A DNA stretch of 64,000 nucleotides, taken from contig NC_039361.1 in NCBI RefSeq assembly GCF_003573695.1, forward strand, positions 36,087,702 to 36,151,701. The letters run 5' to 3'. Source of the DNA: Papaver somniferum. Taxonomy: Eukaryota > Streptophyta > Magnoliopsida > Ranunculales > Papaveraceae. Positions within the stretch are counted from its first letter, which is position 1, and every line of letters begins with the position of its first letter. A program made the position numbers and the translations under genes. Below, in pieces: positions 12,349 to 22,133 of this stretch. A model generated the notes under the pieces. That model ran no database searches, was not told the origin of the DNA, and saw nothing but the letters and a program-made list of their open reading frames with translations.

Positions 12349-12666
12349 GATAACGGCATAAAACCGTAGTTGAAACTTTGATTCTTTTTCTCACTCCTTA
12401 AAAACAGGGATCGGTGGTGGAAAGATTAATACAAGTGATGATTAAATCCTCGCTCAAAAATGTAAAAAAAATAAAAAAAAATAAAATAAAAAAAATAAGT
12501 ATGTATCCTTGTTTATTCACTTCCTACTATAGAAGTCCATTTGAAAAAAAAAAATTTAGTACAACATGTTATTACCAGATTTTGATCCAAATTTTAATAT
12601 TTTATCTAAATAAAATATTTTTCGACAAAGATTGGAACCTCGCTCAAATCTCACTTCCCACCGACA
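12349..12666. other. AT-rich intergenic stretch, no gene seen
   Basis: A-rich runs at 12465-12497 and a TTTTTAATATTTTATC tract. I see no credible coding sequence, TIRs or RNA gene. It ends in the CCATA target duplication of the next element. Confidence 0.6.
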
Positions 12667-12671
12667 CCATA

Positions 12672-13032
12672 TGTCATGTCCCAAGCCTTGGAGGAGGGTG
12701 CCCATATCATTTCGATGACGGTATCTAGCGTAATCAGCATAATTGGTAGCCTTTAGTTGTTGTAGGGGTGTCTTCATCCCTTGTATTGAGTGGTTTAGAT
12801 GTAAGCTTTTGGTGGCATTGTAGCCGTTAGATCTAGGATAGTTTGGTAATGACTAGTTTTATAATGCTACAGAGTCTGTAAGAGAGAAGGATCAAAAATT
12901 AATGAAAAGAATCAGATCGTTTCAATCGATCAAACCGTGTTCGCTGAACCGGGAGGCTTGATCCGGGAGGATCTTGACGTTACTACTATCTCTATCCTAT
13001 TCTTGTTGTGAATCTCATCTAGGTTCATAACA
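12672..13032 (+). repeat. 5' LTR of the non-autonomous element
   Basis: 361 bp, TG...CA. Near-identical to 16178-16538; differences include GGTATCTAGCG/GGTATTTAGCG and TCCTATTC/TCCTGTTC. It is followed by ATTGGTATCAC, where TGGTATCA is the start of the common initiator-Met primer site. Confidence 0.95.
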
Positions 13033-13069
13033 ATTGGTATCACTCAGACGATCTTCTTCATCATCTACA

Positions 13070-16000
13070 ATGACTGCAACAATTAAAGATGTGGATAATA
13101 AAGCAGTTGAGCTGAAAAATATGCTACAGAGGCTCACGAACCTTCATATCAACAATTCTGAAGAACGTATTGCAGCTGCCAAGATTCAAACAGAAATATT
13201 GAACTCACTGATTGCTACCATCAATGCTCTTAACATAAATCTACAAAAATCTATTCCTCTCACCTCCGTACCTCTTGAACCTGATAACACAGAATCAACC
13301 CCAGTTGATGCAGATTCAGTAAGGAATTTCACTCAGAGCTCTTCCATTCCGTCAGAAGACGAAGCAGAAGATGATTTAGAGTTGATTACTCCTTATTTAT
13401 TTGAAGAACAAGATGACTCTATAGATCTGGAATTGATTCCTTCTTACTTCTTTGAGGAAGAAAACGATGCAGATACTGTCGATTCGCTCATTCCCTTGTT
13501 TTTCTTCCACGAGAAGGATTGGCATGATAAGTTGAATGTTCAACCAAAAGAGGTTTTGAGTGATAAGGTTACTGAGGATAAACTCATGAGCTTACAGGTA
13601 ATATTACCCACTAACTACTCCGTGTTGATTTCTGATGGTTTTATCATTCCTACCAATTCTCTTCGTGACTTATGTGATCGTGGAAAAAAAGTTTGAAATT
13701 AGGAAGGGTTTTTCTGATTTTATTGGGGAATCTGTTCGGGAGCTTTTTTTACTTTATGGGTATGCCTCAGATTCAATATTCCCTGGGTATCCGCCTGTTT
13801 TTCTGAATTATGTTTGTGAGTTGATTTCAATGCCTGGGTATCCGCCTGTTTTTCAATTTATGAATTCATTGGTCCTTATGTGTATAAATGGGGCTGACAT
13901 TAGTGGCTATAGGAAGTTGGTTCTACAAATGTCCGATGAAAATAGTATTTCGATACTTTTGTTGATATTGGTGTGTGAGATTGAGAAGGTACATGGATTT
14001 TTTGGTGCAATGGCAGATTGTGTTCTGAGGGATTTGATTGGTAGTATTTGTTTATATCTGTATTTTGCTTCTAAGTGTTCCTTGTTTGATCCTGCAAACG
14101 AGTTTGACATCATTAAGGGAAGTTCGTATTTTGCTACTGAGTATAGCTTCTATGTTGATACAGTTCATTCTGATTTCTTTATACTTCGTATGGGTTTCAT
14201 ACTAATGGCTAATTACAAAGAGAAATTGGTCTATGTGCTCCTTAGTAACCATGGGTGTGAATCAGAATTCTTAATTTCCGATTTAGTTCTACTGGTATTT
14301 GTGACAACTGGTAACGATGATATTAGTTGTAAACTGGTTGTTAAACTGATTGAGAGAAATAAATTTTTGTTACTCTTGTTGGCTACAGTAGTCGGTATTG
14401 CAAAGTACCGCGATTTGTTGGATAGTGTGCTTGGATATTTACTTTGGGGTTTGAGTCAATGTGAAGATGATATAGCGATGGAATTTCATCGTCTTTTACC
14501 GGCTCGAAAAGTTGTTCCCTGCATTGAAGCAATTCGAGTTCTAATCAATGGACAGGAGCATGTTGTGCTGCAAATTCCACTGAGGGAGTTTATATTTCTT
14601 CTGTTGTTACATTTCTCCATTCCCACAGTGGTTAGTTTTCATTCTTATCTCTAGAACACAGTCTTTTGTCAGCACTCTCCATTTCTCAGATGTGAAGCAA
14701 TTGAGAGATTGGTTTTTCTTGAGGAAATTCTACATCCCTATTGGAATTGTGTGTACATGCCATACCCTGCTCAGCATCTTAATTCTGGTTGCAACCAACT
14801 GTTGGGTATGTACGATTTTGATTTTTCTCTGTGCCTAATTCCACGTTGTATTTGTATGTGGAGACGGGTATATCATACATGGAAAGGTTATAGCTGGACT
14901 AAAATTTCTATAAGAAAGTTGGGGACTCAGGTCGTGTTAATAGTGAATCAACAATTAGTTGTGGTCAAATTGTTGGTCTACTTAAGCTGGAAATATAAAT
15001 TACTTAATTCGGAGAATTATGAAAGCCTAGCCATTCGAGAAGAAGAAGCGCAGTTGCACTTCGATTCTGTCAAGTTTGTTCTCCAATCCCTTTCATACAC
15101 TCAACATGATTCTAACTCTTGTGTGTGGATGTGGATTTTGACTAGTGCTGTTTGTTTCTTTAATTATTTGTGTTATCCTTATTCCGTATTTGACCGTGGG
15201 AAGCGGCTTGCTAACTCAGATTTAAGGTATGATAATGGAAGCCTTGTTTCTGAGCTGGATTTAAGACCAGGGTACAGTTCAGAATTTCAGTTTCGGTTTC
15301 TGATTGTGTTTCTGTTGGTTAATTATGGTGGTAGTGGTGGTGGTGTTAGGCTGTTTCTAGAAATTTCATACTTATATATTGGACGTGCGAGTATTTTCAC
15401 ATCGCAATGGATAGAAGTGATGAAATTTAGCAAGACGTTTAATTTTTTTGGTCTGGTGCCTGTTCAGGAAGAAGCACAGATTTTCTCATTGCATTCTGGT
15501 TTCCTCGAGCTTAAGGGGGTCTGTATGACATTACATAACTTGTCTTACCTATTGATAGGAGTATTTAATTCAGCTGGTTATTATGTGGGGATCCATGGCC
15601 TTTCTCTTATGGTGAGTCTTACATTTTTTCTAAGAAGTTTCACGCTTTTCGAAGACTACTTATGGGTTACAGTGTAGTATGTGATAATGGTTCCAACTGA
15701 GTTTTTGGAAGCTACAAAACTGGGAGTTGAAGTACTTCAGGACCTTAAAGAGGAGTTCTTTATCCTTGGGGCCAAATGTGTATTCATGGTGCTTCACATT
15801 TTACAGATGTTGATCTGGATTGATTACTGGAAGTGGGAATTCAGCTTGTTTGATCTGGGCGTATCGAGTGCAAGAAGTTTAACGGCTTATAAGAAGTTTT
15901 ACTATGCAACATTGGTCATCATTAGCTTGACGGTTCATCTTTGCCTGAACAGCGCGGACTACATACAACTAAGAGTTCAGTGTGCTACGACAAACGAAAT

Positions 16001-16262
16001 GTTGGCAAGGCAACAGACAACAAGGTGTCATCATGTCCCTATGATGAGAGTGGAGCAGGCCCATATCATATCGATGACACAAAGCCAGCAACAATCTTCC
16101 CCTTGTCAAGTTAACAAGCCTTTGTTTTTCTCGACTTTCATCCTCGAGGACAAGGATGTTCTGAAGGGGATGGTATTTGTTATGTCCCAAGCCTTGGAAG
16201 AGGGTGCCCATATCATTTCGATGACGGTATTTAGCGTAATCAGCAAAGTTGGTAGCTTTTAG
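13070..16262 (+). pseudogene. Long unidentified ORF filling the non-autonomous LTR element
   Basis: Frame A starts at ATG 13070 (MTATIKDVDNKAVELKNMLQ), has a leucine/asparagine-rich helical start and an acidic middle (DLELITPYLFEEQDDSIDLE), and stops at 13696. A run of seven A at 13684-13690 marks a one-base frame change into frame B. Frame B is then open from about 13635 to 16262 apart from two single TAG codons (14652-14654 and 15675-15677). Together they would encode over 1000 residues. Frame B is very rich in hydrophobic residues and carries a short internal repeat, PGYPPVF, twice. I recognise no Gag, protease, RT or integrase motif and no known family. The frame runs into the 3' LTR, and STFILEDKDVLKGM lies just before it. 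Retention of openness over 3 kb argues for past selection. Confidence 0.6.
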
Positions 16263-16538
16263 TTGTTGTAGGGGTGTCTTCATCCCTTGTATTGAGTGGT
16301 TTAGATGTAAGCTTTTGATGGCATTGTAGCCGTTAGATCTAGGATAGTTTGGTAATGACTAGTTTTATAATGCTACAGAGTCTGTAAGAGAGAAGGATCA
16401 AAAATTAATGAAAAGAATCAGATCGTTTCAATCGATCAAACCGTGTTCGCTGAACCGGGAGGCTTGATCCGGGAGGATCTTGACGTTACTACTATCTCTA
16501 TCCTGTTCTTGTTGTGAATCTCATCTAGGTTCATAACA
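16178..16538 (+). repeat. 3' LTR of the non-autonomous element
   Basis: Starts TGTTATGTCCCAAGCC after the purine-rich AAGGGGATGG and ends TTCATAACA, then CCATA, the target duplication. Confidence 0.95.
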
Positions 16539-16543
16539 CCATA

Positions 16544-17185
16544 AGACTTGCGCGGTCCCCCAATTCTACGTGGCAGCACAGTCGAAGTCCCAATGAGAAG
16601 TTTTTATAAGACTTGGCCTAAAATTATCCATAGTCCCGGCCCATAACCGAAGAATCGAGACGCAACGTTGATATGCATAAAAGCAATAAGTTTAAAGCGT
16701 TCAAAAGGGTCATTAGATTTGGCGGCGGAATTTGGCTTCTGCCAAATTTAGCAGGAGAAAATCATAACTACACCCGGTATCCAGTGGAGTTGTAAAATCC
16801 CGCTCCATCATAATTTTTTAGCCGGAAGCACTCTTAAAGTGAAACTAATATAAACCATGCAAAACTCTTCGATATGATTTTTTGTTTAATTTTAAAGACA
16901 CCGAAAGTAGTAAACATAAATAATATCTCCACATGGCTATTTGATTTTCAATAGTTTTTTAACTTTTGTTTGATTGTATACGATGAGCTTTGATTGTTGA
17001 TTCATCTCACAAAAAAATCTTTATAAGTTGGGTTTTGTTATCGAAAAGGGTACAATAGTTATTTTTGAGAATGGGGTTTTGCATTCTCCGATACAAGTTA
17101 ATACCATTTTTCTTCTTTTTAAAAAAAATTATTTTTGCACTTTCCAAATGTAATGATTGGGTGTTATCTTGTGCATGGATGCACA
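16544..17185. other. Intergenic, no gene seen; one hairpin at 17163-17192
   Basis: Unique-looking AT-rich sequence. 17163-17175 (GTTATCTTGTGCA) pairs with 17180-17192 (TGCACAAGATAAC) around a 4-base loop, directly at the border of the next MITE. I see no coding frame or RNA gene. Confidence 0.55.
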
Positions 17186-17616
17186 AGATAACAAAACCCT
17201 GGCAGGATCAGGTGACATGGTTAAAATGATATTATCATGACATGGTGACGCTATTTTTTCTACAAAACTCAAATGGCGATGAATTTGAAGCTAATTTTTC
17301 GGTGACAAGTTCCTCATATAAATCTCTACAGTCTAACCAAAAATGAGCGGATTCCGAGACCTATAGGATTACCATCTACCATTTTGAATACTAGTCGTTG
17401 AAGATTAACGGCTAAAATTAGAATTTATGGATGGTGAAGTTTCGTATTTTAGGATACTCTCTTAGGTAGGAATGTAGATCTTTATAAGAGGAACATGACA
17501 CCGGAAAATTATTTTGAAATTCATCACGATTAGATTTTGTAGAAAAGATTGTGTCACCATGTCATGACAATGTTATTCTTACCATGTCATCGGATCCTTC
17601 CCTTTTTTTGTTATCT
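17186..17616. mobile_element. Foldback MITE with ~160-bp inverted arms
   Basis: The left end AGATAACAAAACCC and the inverse of the right end align over about 160 bases (GACATGG, ATCATGACATGGTGAC, TTTTTCTACAAAA and GATGAATTT blocks shared). The centre holds ACCATCTACCATTTTGAATACTAG. A related element lies at 43927-44266. No target duplication could be fixed. Confidence 0.75.
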
Positions 17617-19089
17617 AATAACTTATATAAAGAAAACAGTTGTTTTTCACCGGATTCCTTTTTTTGGTTTGTACCTGAAATGCCTAAAAAGCCCCAACAA
17701 ACGATCTAACCTTTTCTTTTGAATGCAATTTGATTTTCGACTTTTCGTACAAACATACACAACTTTCACCTAAACCTAAATTCTTATTCCTAATCCCTAT
17801 TACATCCTCCAAATTCGAACTAAATTTCTTTTTTATATCCCGTACATTCAAGGTTTAAGAATCAAGCTACCTCAAATCAAAATCAAAGTTATAACAAATA
17901 TGGAACTTCATTCGAAGGTTTTCGAATTTGTTTCTCAACAATAATAACAAGTTATATATGTAACTATTCCGTTGCGTGAAAATAGTTGAGAATGGACAAT
18001 ATATGGAACAACACCATAAATGGTAAATTCATCTGATAACGATACCAGTGACCTGAGTTCGAAACTCGCTAGCAACAAACTCTTTCCCGATAAAAAGAAA
18101 AACACCATAAATGCTTATAATTAACAATATATGTAGTAGTTAAATTAAGTGTTTGTATGATTATATTATATATGCAGTGATTGAACTAAATGTTTGTAAA
18201 ATTATGTTTATTGATGGAAGAGCTTCTAACTAAGGTTGACGGATAAGGGGTGGATCAATGCTTGTCGTTGGTCATGTTACCTATTTGTAACAGCTTGGAC
18301 GCATGGCGGACGAGATAGTATAATTACTGCCAACGGATTTTAAACATGATATTGTTGAAGTTAATTTTCCCTGCATGGTTCCTATCTAAAATTACTTGCA
18401 AGCTCAGTGGCGACTGTGAGGTATTGTATGATCTCTTTCGAAGAAGTGTGTCAAATGTTCGTTGTATCGATGGATTATCTTTCGAAGTTTTAAGAGTGAT
18501 CTCTTTTGACTAAGGGTGTCAAAGTTTGCTGTATTGACGACTTGTTTGGAAGTTTTAGGGGTTCGAAAATATTGTAATGGAAAATAAAATTTATTCATTT
18601 TTTTTTTATTATTTACCTCATGTAGAAAGGGATTGGTTGATAATTAGACCAAGAATTACAAGGATACTTTACTCACCATATGAGTTTTCAACCCAGTGTA
18701 AAGAAGTTGGATTCTAAATTCTGATACACGACAACTTAAAAAAGAAAAAAATAATAAAAAAATAACGTTTAGAGAAAGCAGTTTTTTCTTTTTATGAGTT
18801 GGATGGTAGTATAATAGCTTATTGATCTCAGTATTATCTTTTTAATATAAAAAAAAAAGTCTTTTAACAATGTTATACTAATGGTGGGTTTGGTTCTTCG
18901 TAGTCAGTCATAAAACAAGCTCAACTTCATGTGGAAGAAGTTGAGTATATGAGCGACAACGCTAGAGAGATGTTCAATTAACCATCCATATTTCATAAAA
19001 GCTAAAAAAGAAGCAACAAAAGAAACTAAAGAGAAGAACTTCTTAAAAAATGATAAATTTCTTAAAATATTAAAGAGAAGAACTACAGG
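17617..19089. other. Intergenic, no gene seen apart from a SINE remnant
   Basis: AT-rich sequence with no convincing coding frame; the short frames at 18404-18598 and 18904-19101 show no domain. The only identifiable item is the SINE remnant at 18023-18100. The right border is the TSD of the hAT element. Confidence 0.55.
18023..18100 (+). mobile_element. Truncated tRNA-derived SINE with 13-bp TSD
   Basis: The 78-bp insert is flanked by exact AACACCATAAATG copies (18010-18022, 18101-18113). It contains GAGTTCGAAACTCGC, a good Pol III B box, and ends in an A-rich tail (TAAAAAGAAA). The A-box half is missing or unrecognisable. Confidence 0.7.
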
Positions 19090-19314
19090 TAGGGCCATCA
19101 ATGAGATTTCGAATTCCGATTGCCGTTACTGATGATCCGAGTTCTTATAGGTAATTTTCCTACATAACAGTTATTGGAAGTTGGTAATGGAATTTTATCG
19201 GTAATATTATTTTAATGAAACAATATCGGCTGAGGCACATTCTGTTTGGTTAACTACCAATACTGATAGCATATAAGGTTATCTAGTTGTTATCACCTTT
19301 AGCCAATTCATTTC

Positions 19315-21799
19315 CGTTAGAACACTGCTCGGTCGAACTCGCAAGCGTTGCTATCTCAACCTTGTTTGTCAAGTTTAGTTCCCAAAACTATAAGTCTTGA
19401 TTTGTAGCCTACTTATAGCTAAGTCTTGGATTATGATAAAAAGTGTAGTTGAGCATTAGACTTCACGGCGTTCTTCGATTGAAGACGAAGAACTACTAAG
19501 GGGACCTTGTGGAACTCCATCAACAAAAGGTATGTGGAGAATTGAACTCATCTATCACTCAAAAGTCTATCTCTATCTCCTATTTGAGACAAAATTCGTA
19601 TAGTTATATAGACTTCAATTATACACATTTGATATTTTGAGTTGAGTTTAACTCGCTTACATATTTCTCGAAATATGTGTTGGTAAGCTTTCTCTTTAAC
19701 CAAGTTCATCTTATATTCTTGACGAAAGTCAAAAGATGATCATGTGAAAATCACCTGGTAACATCTTACATGATTTGTGTGTTACAGTCATTTGATGTAG
19801 ACTCGGAATACTTCGTATTGATCATTCGATCACTTGAAATTGCTTTGAAGCTAATTTAGTTTGTGTTAGACAGCTATTGTCGTCTTCCGAGAATGTTTCA
19901 ATGGTTGAAATGAGAGTTTAGAACAATTGGATATAAGCACAGTATGCGTACTTGCATTTGTGTAATCCAAGTCCGGGAACCATAGTATGCATACCCGTAT
20001 GCGTATTGGTTGGTTAATGAAATTCCGGGAACTATAGTATGCATAGCGGTATGCGTACTCGCGTAAGTTCAAGTTCCGGAATTTTCTACTGAGTTTGGTT
20101 TATATTTGGTGGTATGCGTAGCCGTTCGCATATTGGCGAACCCAAACTTAGTGCGGCTACTTAGGTATGCGTACCCGTATGCATATTTGAGTAAGTTAAG
20201 TTCTAAATTCGGTTTGTTCATGAATTAATACATTTATATAATAAGGAATGCAATCTTTTGCAAACCGTGGCTATAATGTTCATGACTTGATTCAAGTGAA
20301 TCAGAATCGATTTTGCTTCAATTGTGTCTTGTATACTTTTACGAGAATATAAACAATTGAACAATTCTAGAACTAGTTTTCATTTGAGTCATTTGAACTA
20401 GTTATGGTTAAGATGAATGAGGTTGATATGAAAGTGTTCATATGGCTAACTTCGGTTAACTATTGTTGAGCCAACAAAGGTGTACATGTTTATGTACGGT
20501 TACTCATATATAAATGAAGTCCCTTTTCAATCGTGTGTAACAAGCTAAGTTCGATCTAACAGTTGAAAGATATTAGCTTGAGTCTAATCAGGTTTTCATC
20601 TAACGGTGAATATTGAATACTTTGATACCAAGGTAACATTGATTGCAAACCCTGATTTGAAGACGATATAAAGGAGAACTCTAGCAACTGGGAAACCTGA
20701 TCCCCACACCTCCTATGTGATACTAGTTGCGACTAGAGTCGATTCTCCTTTAACCTTAGGTTTTTCCAAAACCCTGTAGGTTAACGACTTGAAGACTTCA
20801 TTGGGATTGTGAAGCCAGACCCAACTATTTTATCTGTAGTTGCGTGTTCTGATCTTGTTGTTTTCTATCGTGATTGAGTACTATCTTCTCTAATATTTGC
20901 TCGAGATTTAATCTCTGATAGGAAAGATAATAAGTAGTCACAAACATCTTCGTCTCTTCGTTTGTGATTCGACAATATCTTGTTTCGCTACCATACGATT
21001 AATATTATTGTGAGGTGATTGATATTTCTAGGCTGTTCTTCAGGAATATAAGTTCGGTATATTAATTGGTTCTTGTTCACCTTGATTTATCTAAAGAAGG
21101 AACAAAACTCATTGGTTTATTTGTGGGAGACATATTTATCTATTCAATAAACTTTTATGTGTGAGATAGATTGGTTTATCAAGTCTTCGACTTTGGGTCG
21201 TAGCAACTCTTAGTTGTGGGTGAGATCAACTAAGGGAATCAAGTGCGTAGAGTCTTGCTGGGATTCAGAGACGTAAGGAGCGCAACTGTACCTTGATCAG
21301 TGTGAGATTGGATAGGGATCAACTACATTCCAGTCCGAAGTTAACTTGGATTAGGCTAGTGTCTGTAGCGACTTAATACAGTGTGGTGTTCAAATCTGGA
21401 CTAGGTCCCGGGGTTTTTCTGCATTTGCGGTTTCCTCGTTAACAAAACTTCTGGTGTCCGTGTTATTTCTTTTCCGCATTATATTTTCTATATAATTGAA
21501 ATATCACAGGTGGTGCATAAGTTCAATCAATTGTGAATCCAACCTTTGGTTGTTGATTAAATTGATTGACACTTGGATATTGATTTTTGATACCGTCCAA
21601 GTTATTTCTTATATTCAATCGGGCTCGCAAATTCCTATTTGTTTGATTGCAGATTGAATTGAGAAATTGAGATATAACTCTTTGATATACTTTTCTGAAT
21701 ATTGAGTCTGACTGTCTAGTTGATTCTCTTGAAAGTATATTGGAGTTAGTCCATACAGACTGCTAAGCGAAATGTGGTTGTTAGACCCCCGCCTTTTCA
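19315..21799 (+). mobile_element. Solo copia LTR inside the hAT element
   Basis: The 2485-bp sequence is homologous end to end with the copia LTR at 24880-27419. It starts CGTTAGAAC (TG of the intact LTR changed to CG) and ends CGCCTTTTCA. A 5-bp duplication, ATTTC, flanks it (19310-19314, 21800-21804). Only one LTR remains, so this is a solo LTR from LTR-LTR recombination. 19935-20190 contains a tandem array of GTATGCATAC-type palindromes. Confidence 0.92.
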
Positions 21800-21804
21800 A
21801 TTTC

Positions 21805-22133
21805 TCTTCTAAATCGAGTAATCCATGAACATAAACCCCCTAGTCTGTATTGCTTCTTATGAATCTTCTTCTGAATCATCTTTTTCTTCCCATTAACGCT
21901 TACACTCATCATCTCCTTATTTTTCTGCTTCTCTAGCAGTAGTGAATCAATGATTTAGGCATTAGAAACTAGGGTTTTTGTTCAATTTAAGGTTTGTGTT
22001 CAATTCTTCAAATCAGGATATTTGTTCAGTTATTCAAATATGGGTTTCTATTCAATTGTTAAAATTAGTATTTCAATTATTCAATTTAGAGTTTCTGAAT
22101 TGTTCAAATTAGACTAATAATATCACAGGGTCA
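21805..22133 (+). other. hAT 5' untranslated region
   Basis: 329 bp between the solo LTR and the transposase reading frame. It contains short direct repeats of TTCAATT/ TTGTTCAATT. No coding sequence seen. Confidence 0.5.

Larger units (their letters stand above)
12672..16538 (+). mobile_element. Complete non-autonomous LTR retrotransposon with TSD CCATA
   Basis: Two LTRs of identical length, 361 bp (12672-13032 and 16178-16538), start TGTYATGTCCCAAGCC and end TTCATAACA. They differ at only a handful of positions, so insertion is fairly recent. A perfect 5-bp duplication, CCATA, flanks it (12667-12671, 16539-16543). A TGGTATCA primer site (initiator tRNA-Met type) follows the 5' LTR. A CTCGAGGACAAGGATGTTCT block and a purine-rich AAGGGGATGG precede the 3' LTR, as in many Ty3/gypsy elements. 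No RT, integrase or protease motif is present, although the 3.1-kb interior is mostly open in one frame. Confidence 0.95.

Noticed and set aside
13684..13690. Programmed -1 frameshift at the A7 run
   Set aside because: The downstream frame is +1 relative to the upstream one, so -1 slippage would not join them.
15969..16283. Minus-strand frame in the 3' LTR of the non-autonomous element, repeated at 12556-12777
   Set aside because: It recurs because the LTR recurs; no domain and it overlaps the plus-strand frame.
17163..17192. Perfect hairpin as a transcription terminator
   Set aside because: No gene ends nearby and such terminators are bacterial; it borders a MITE and is probably a transposon footprint.
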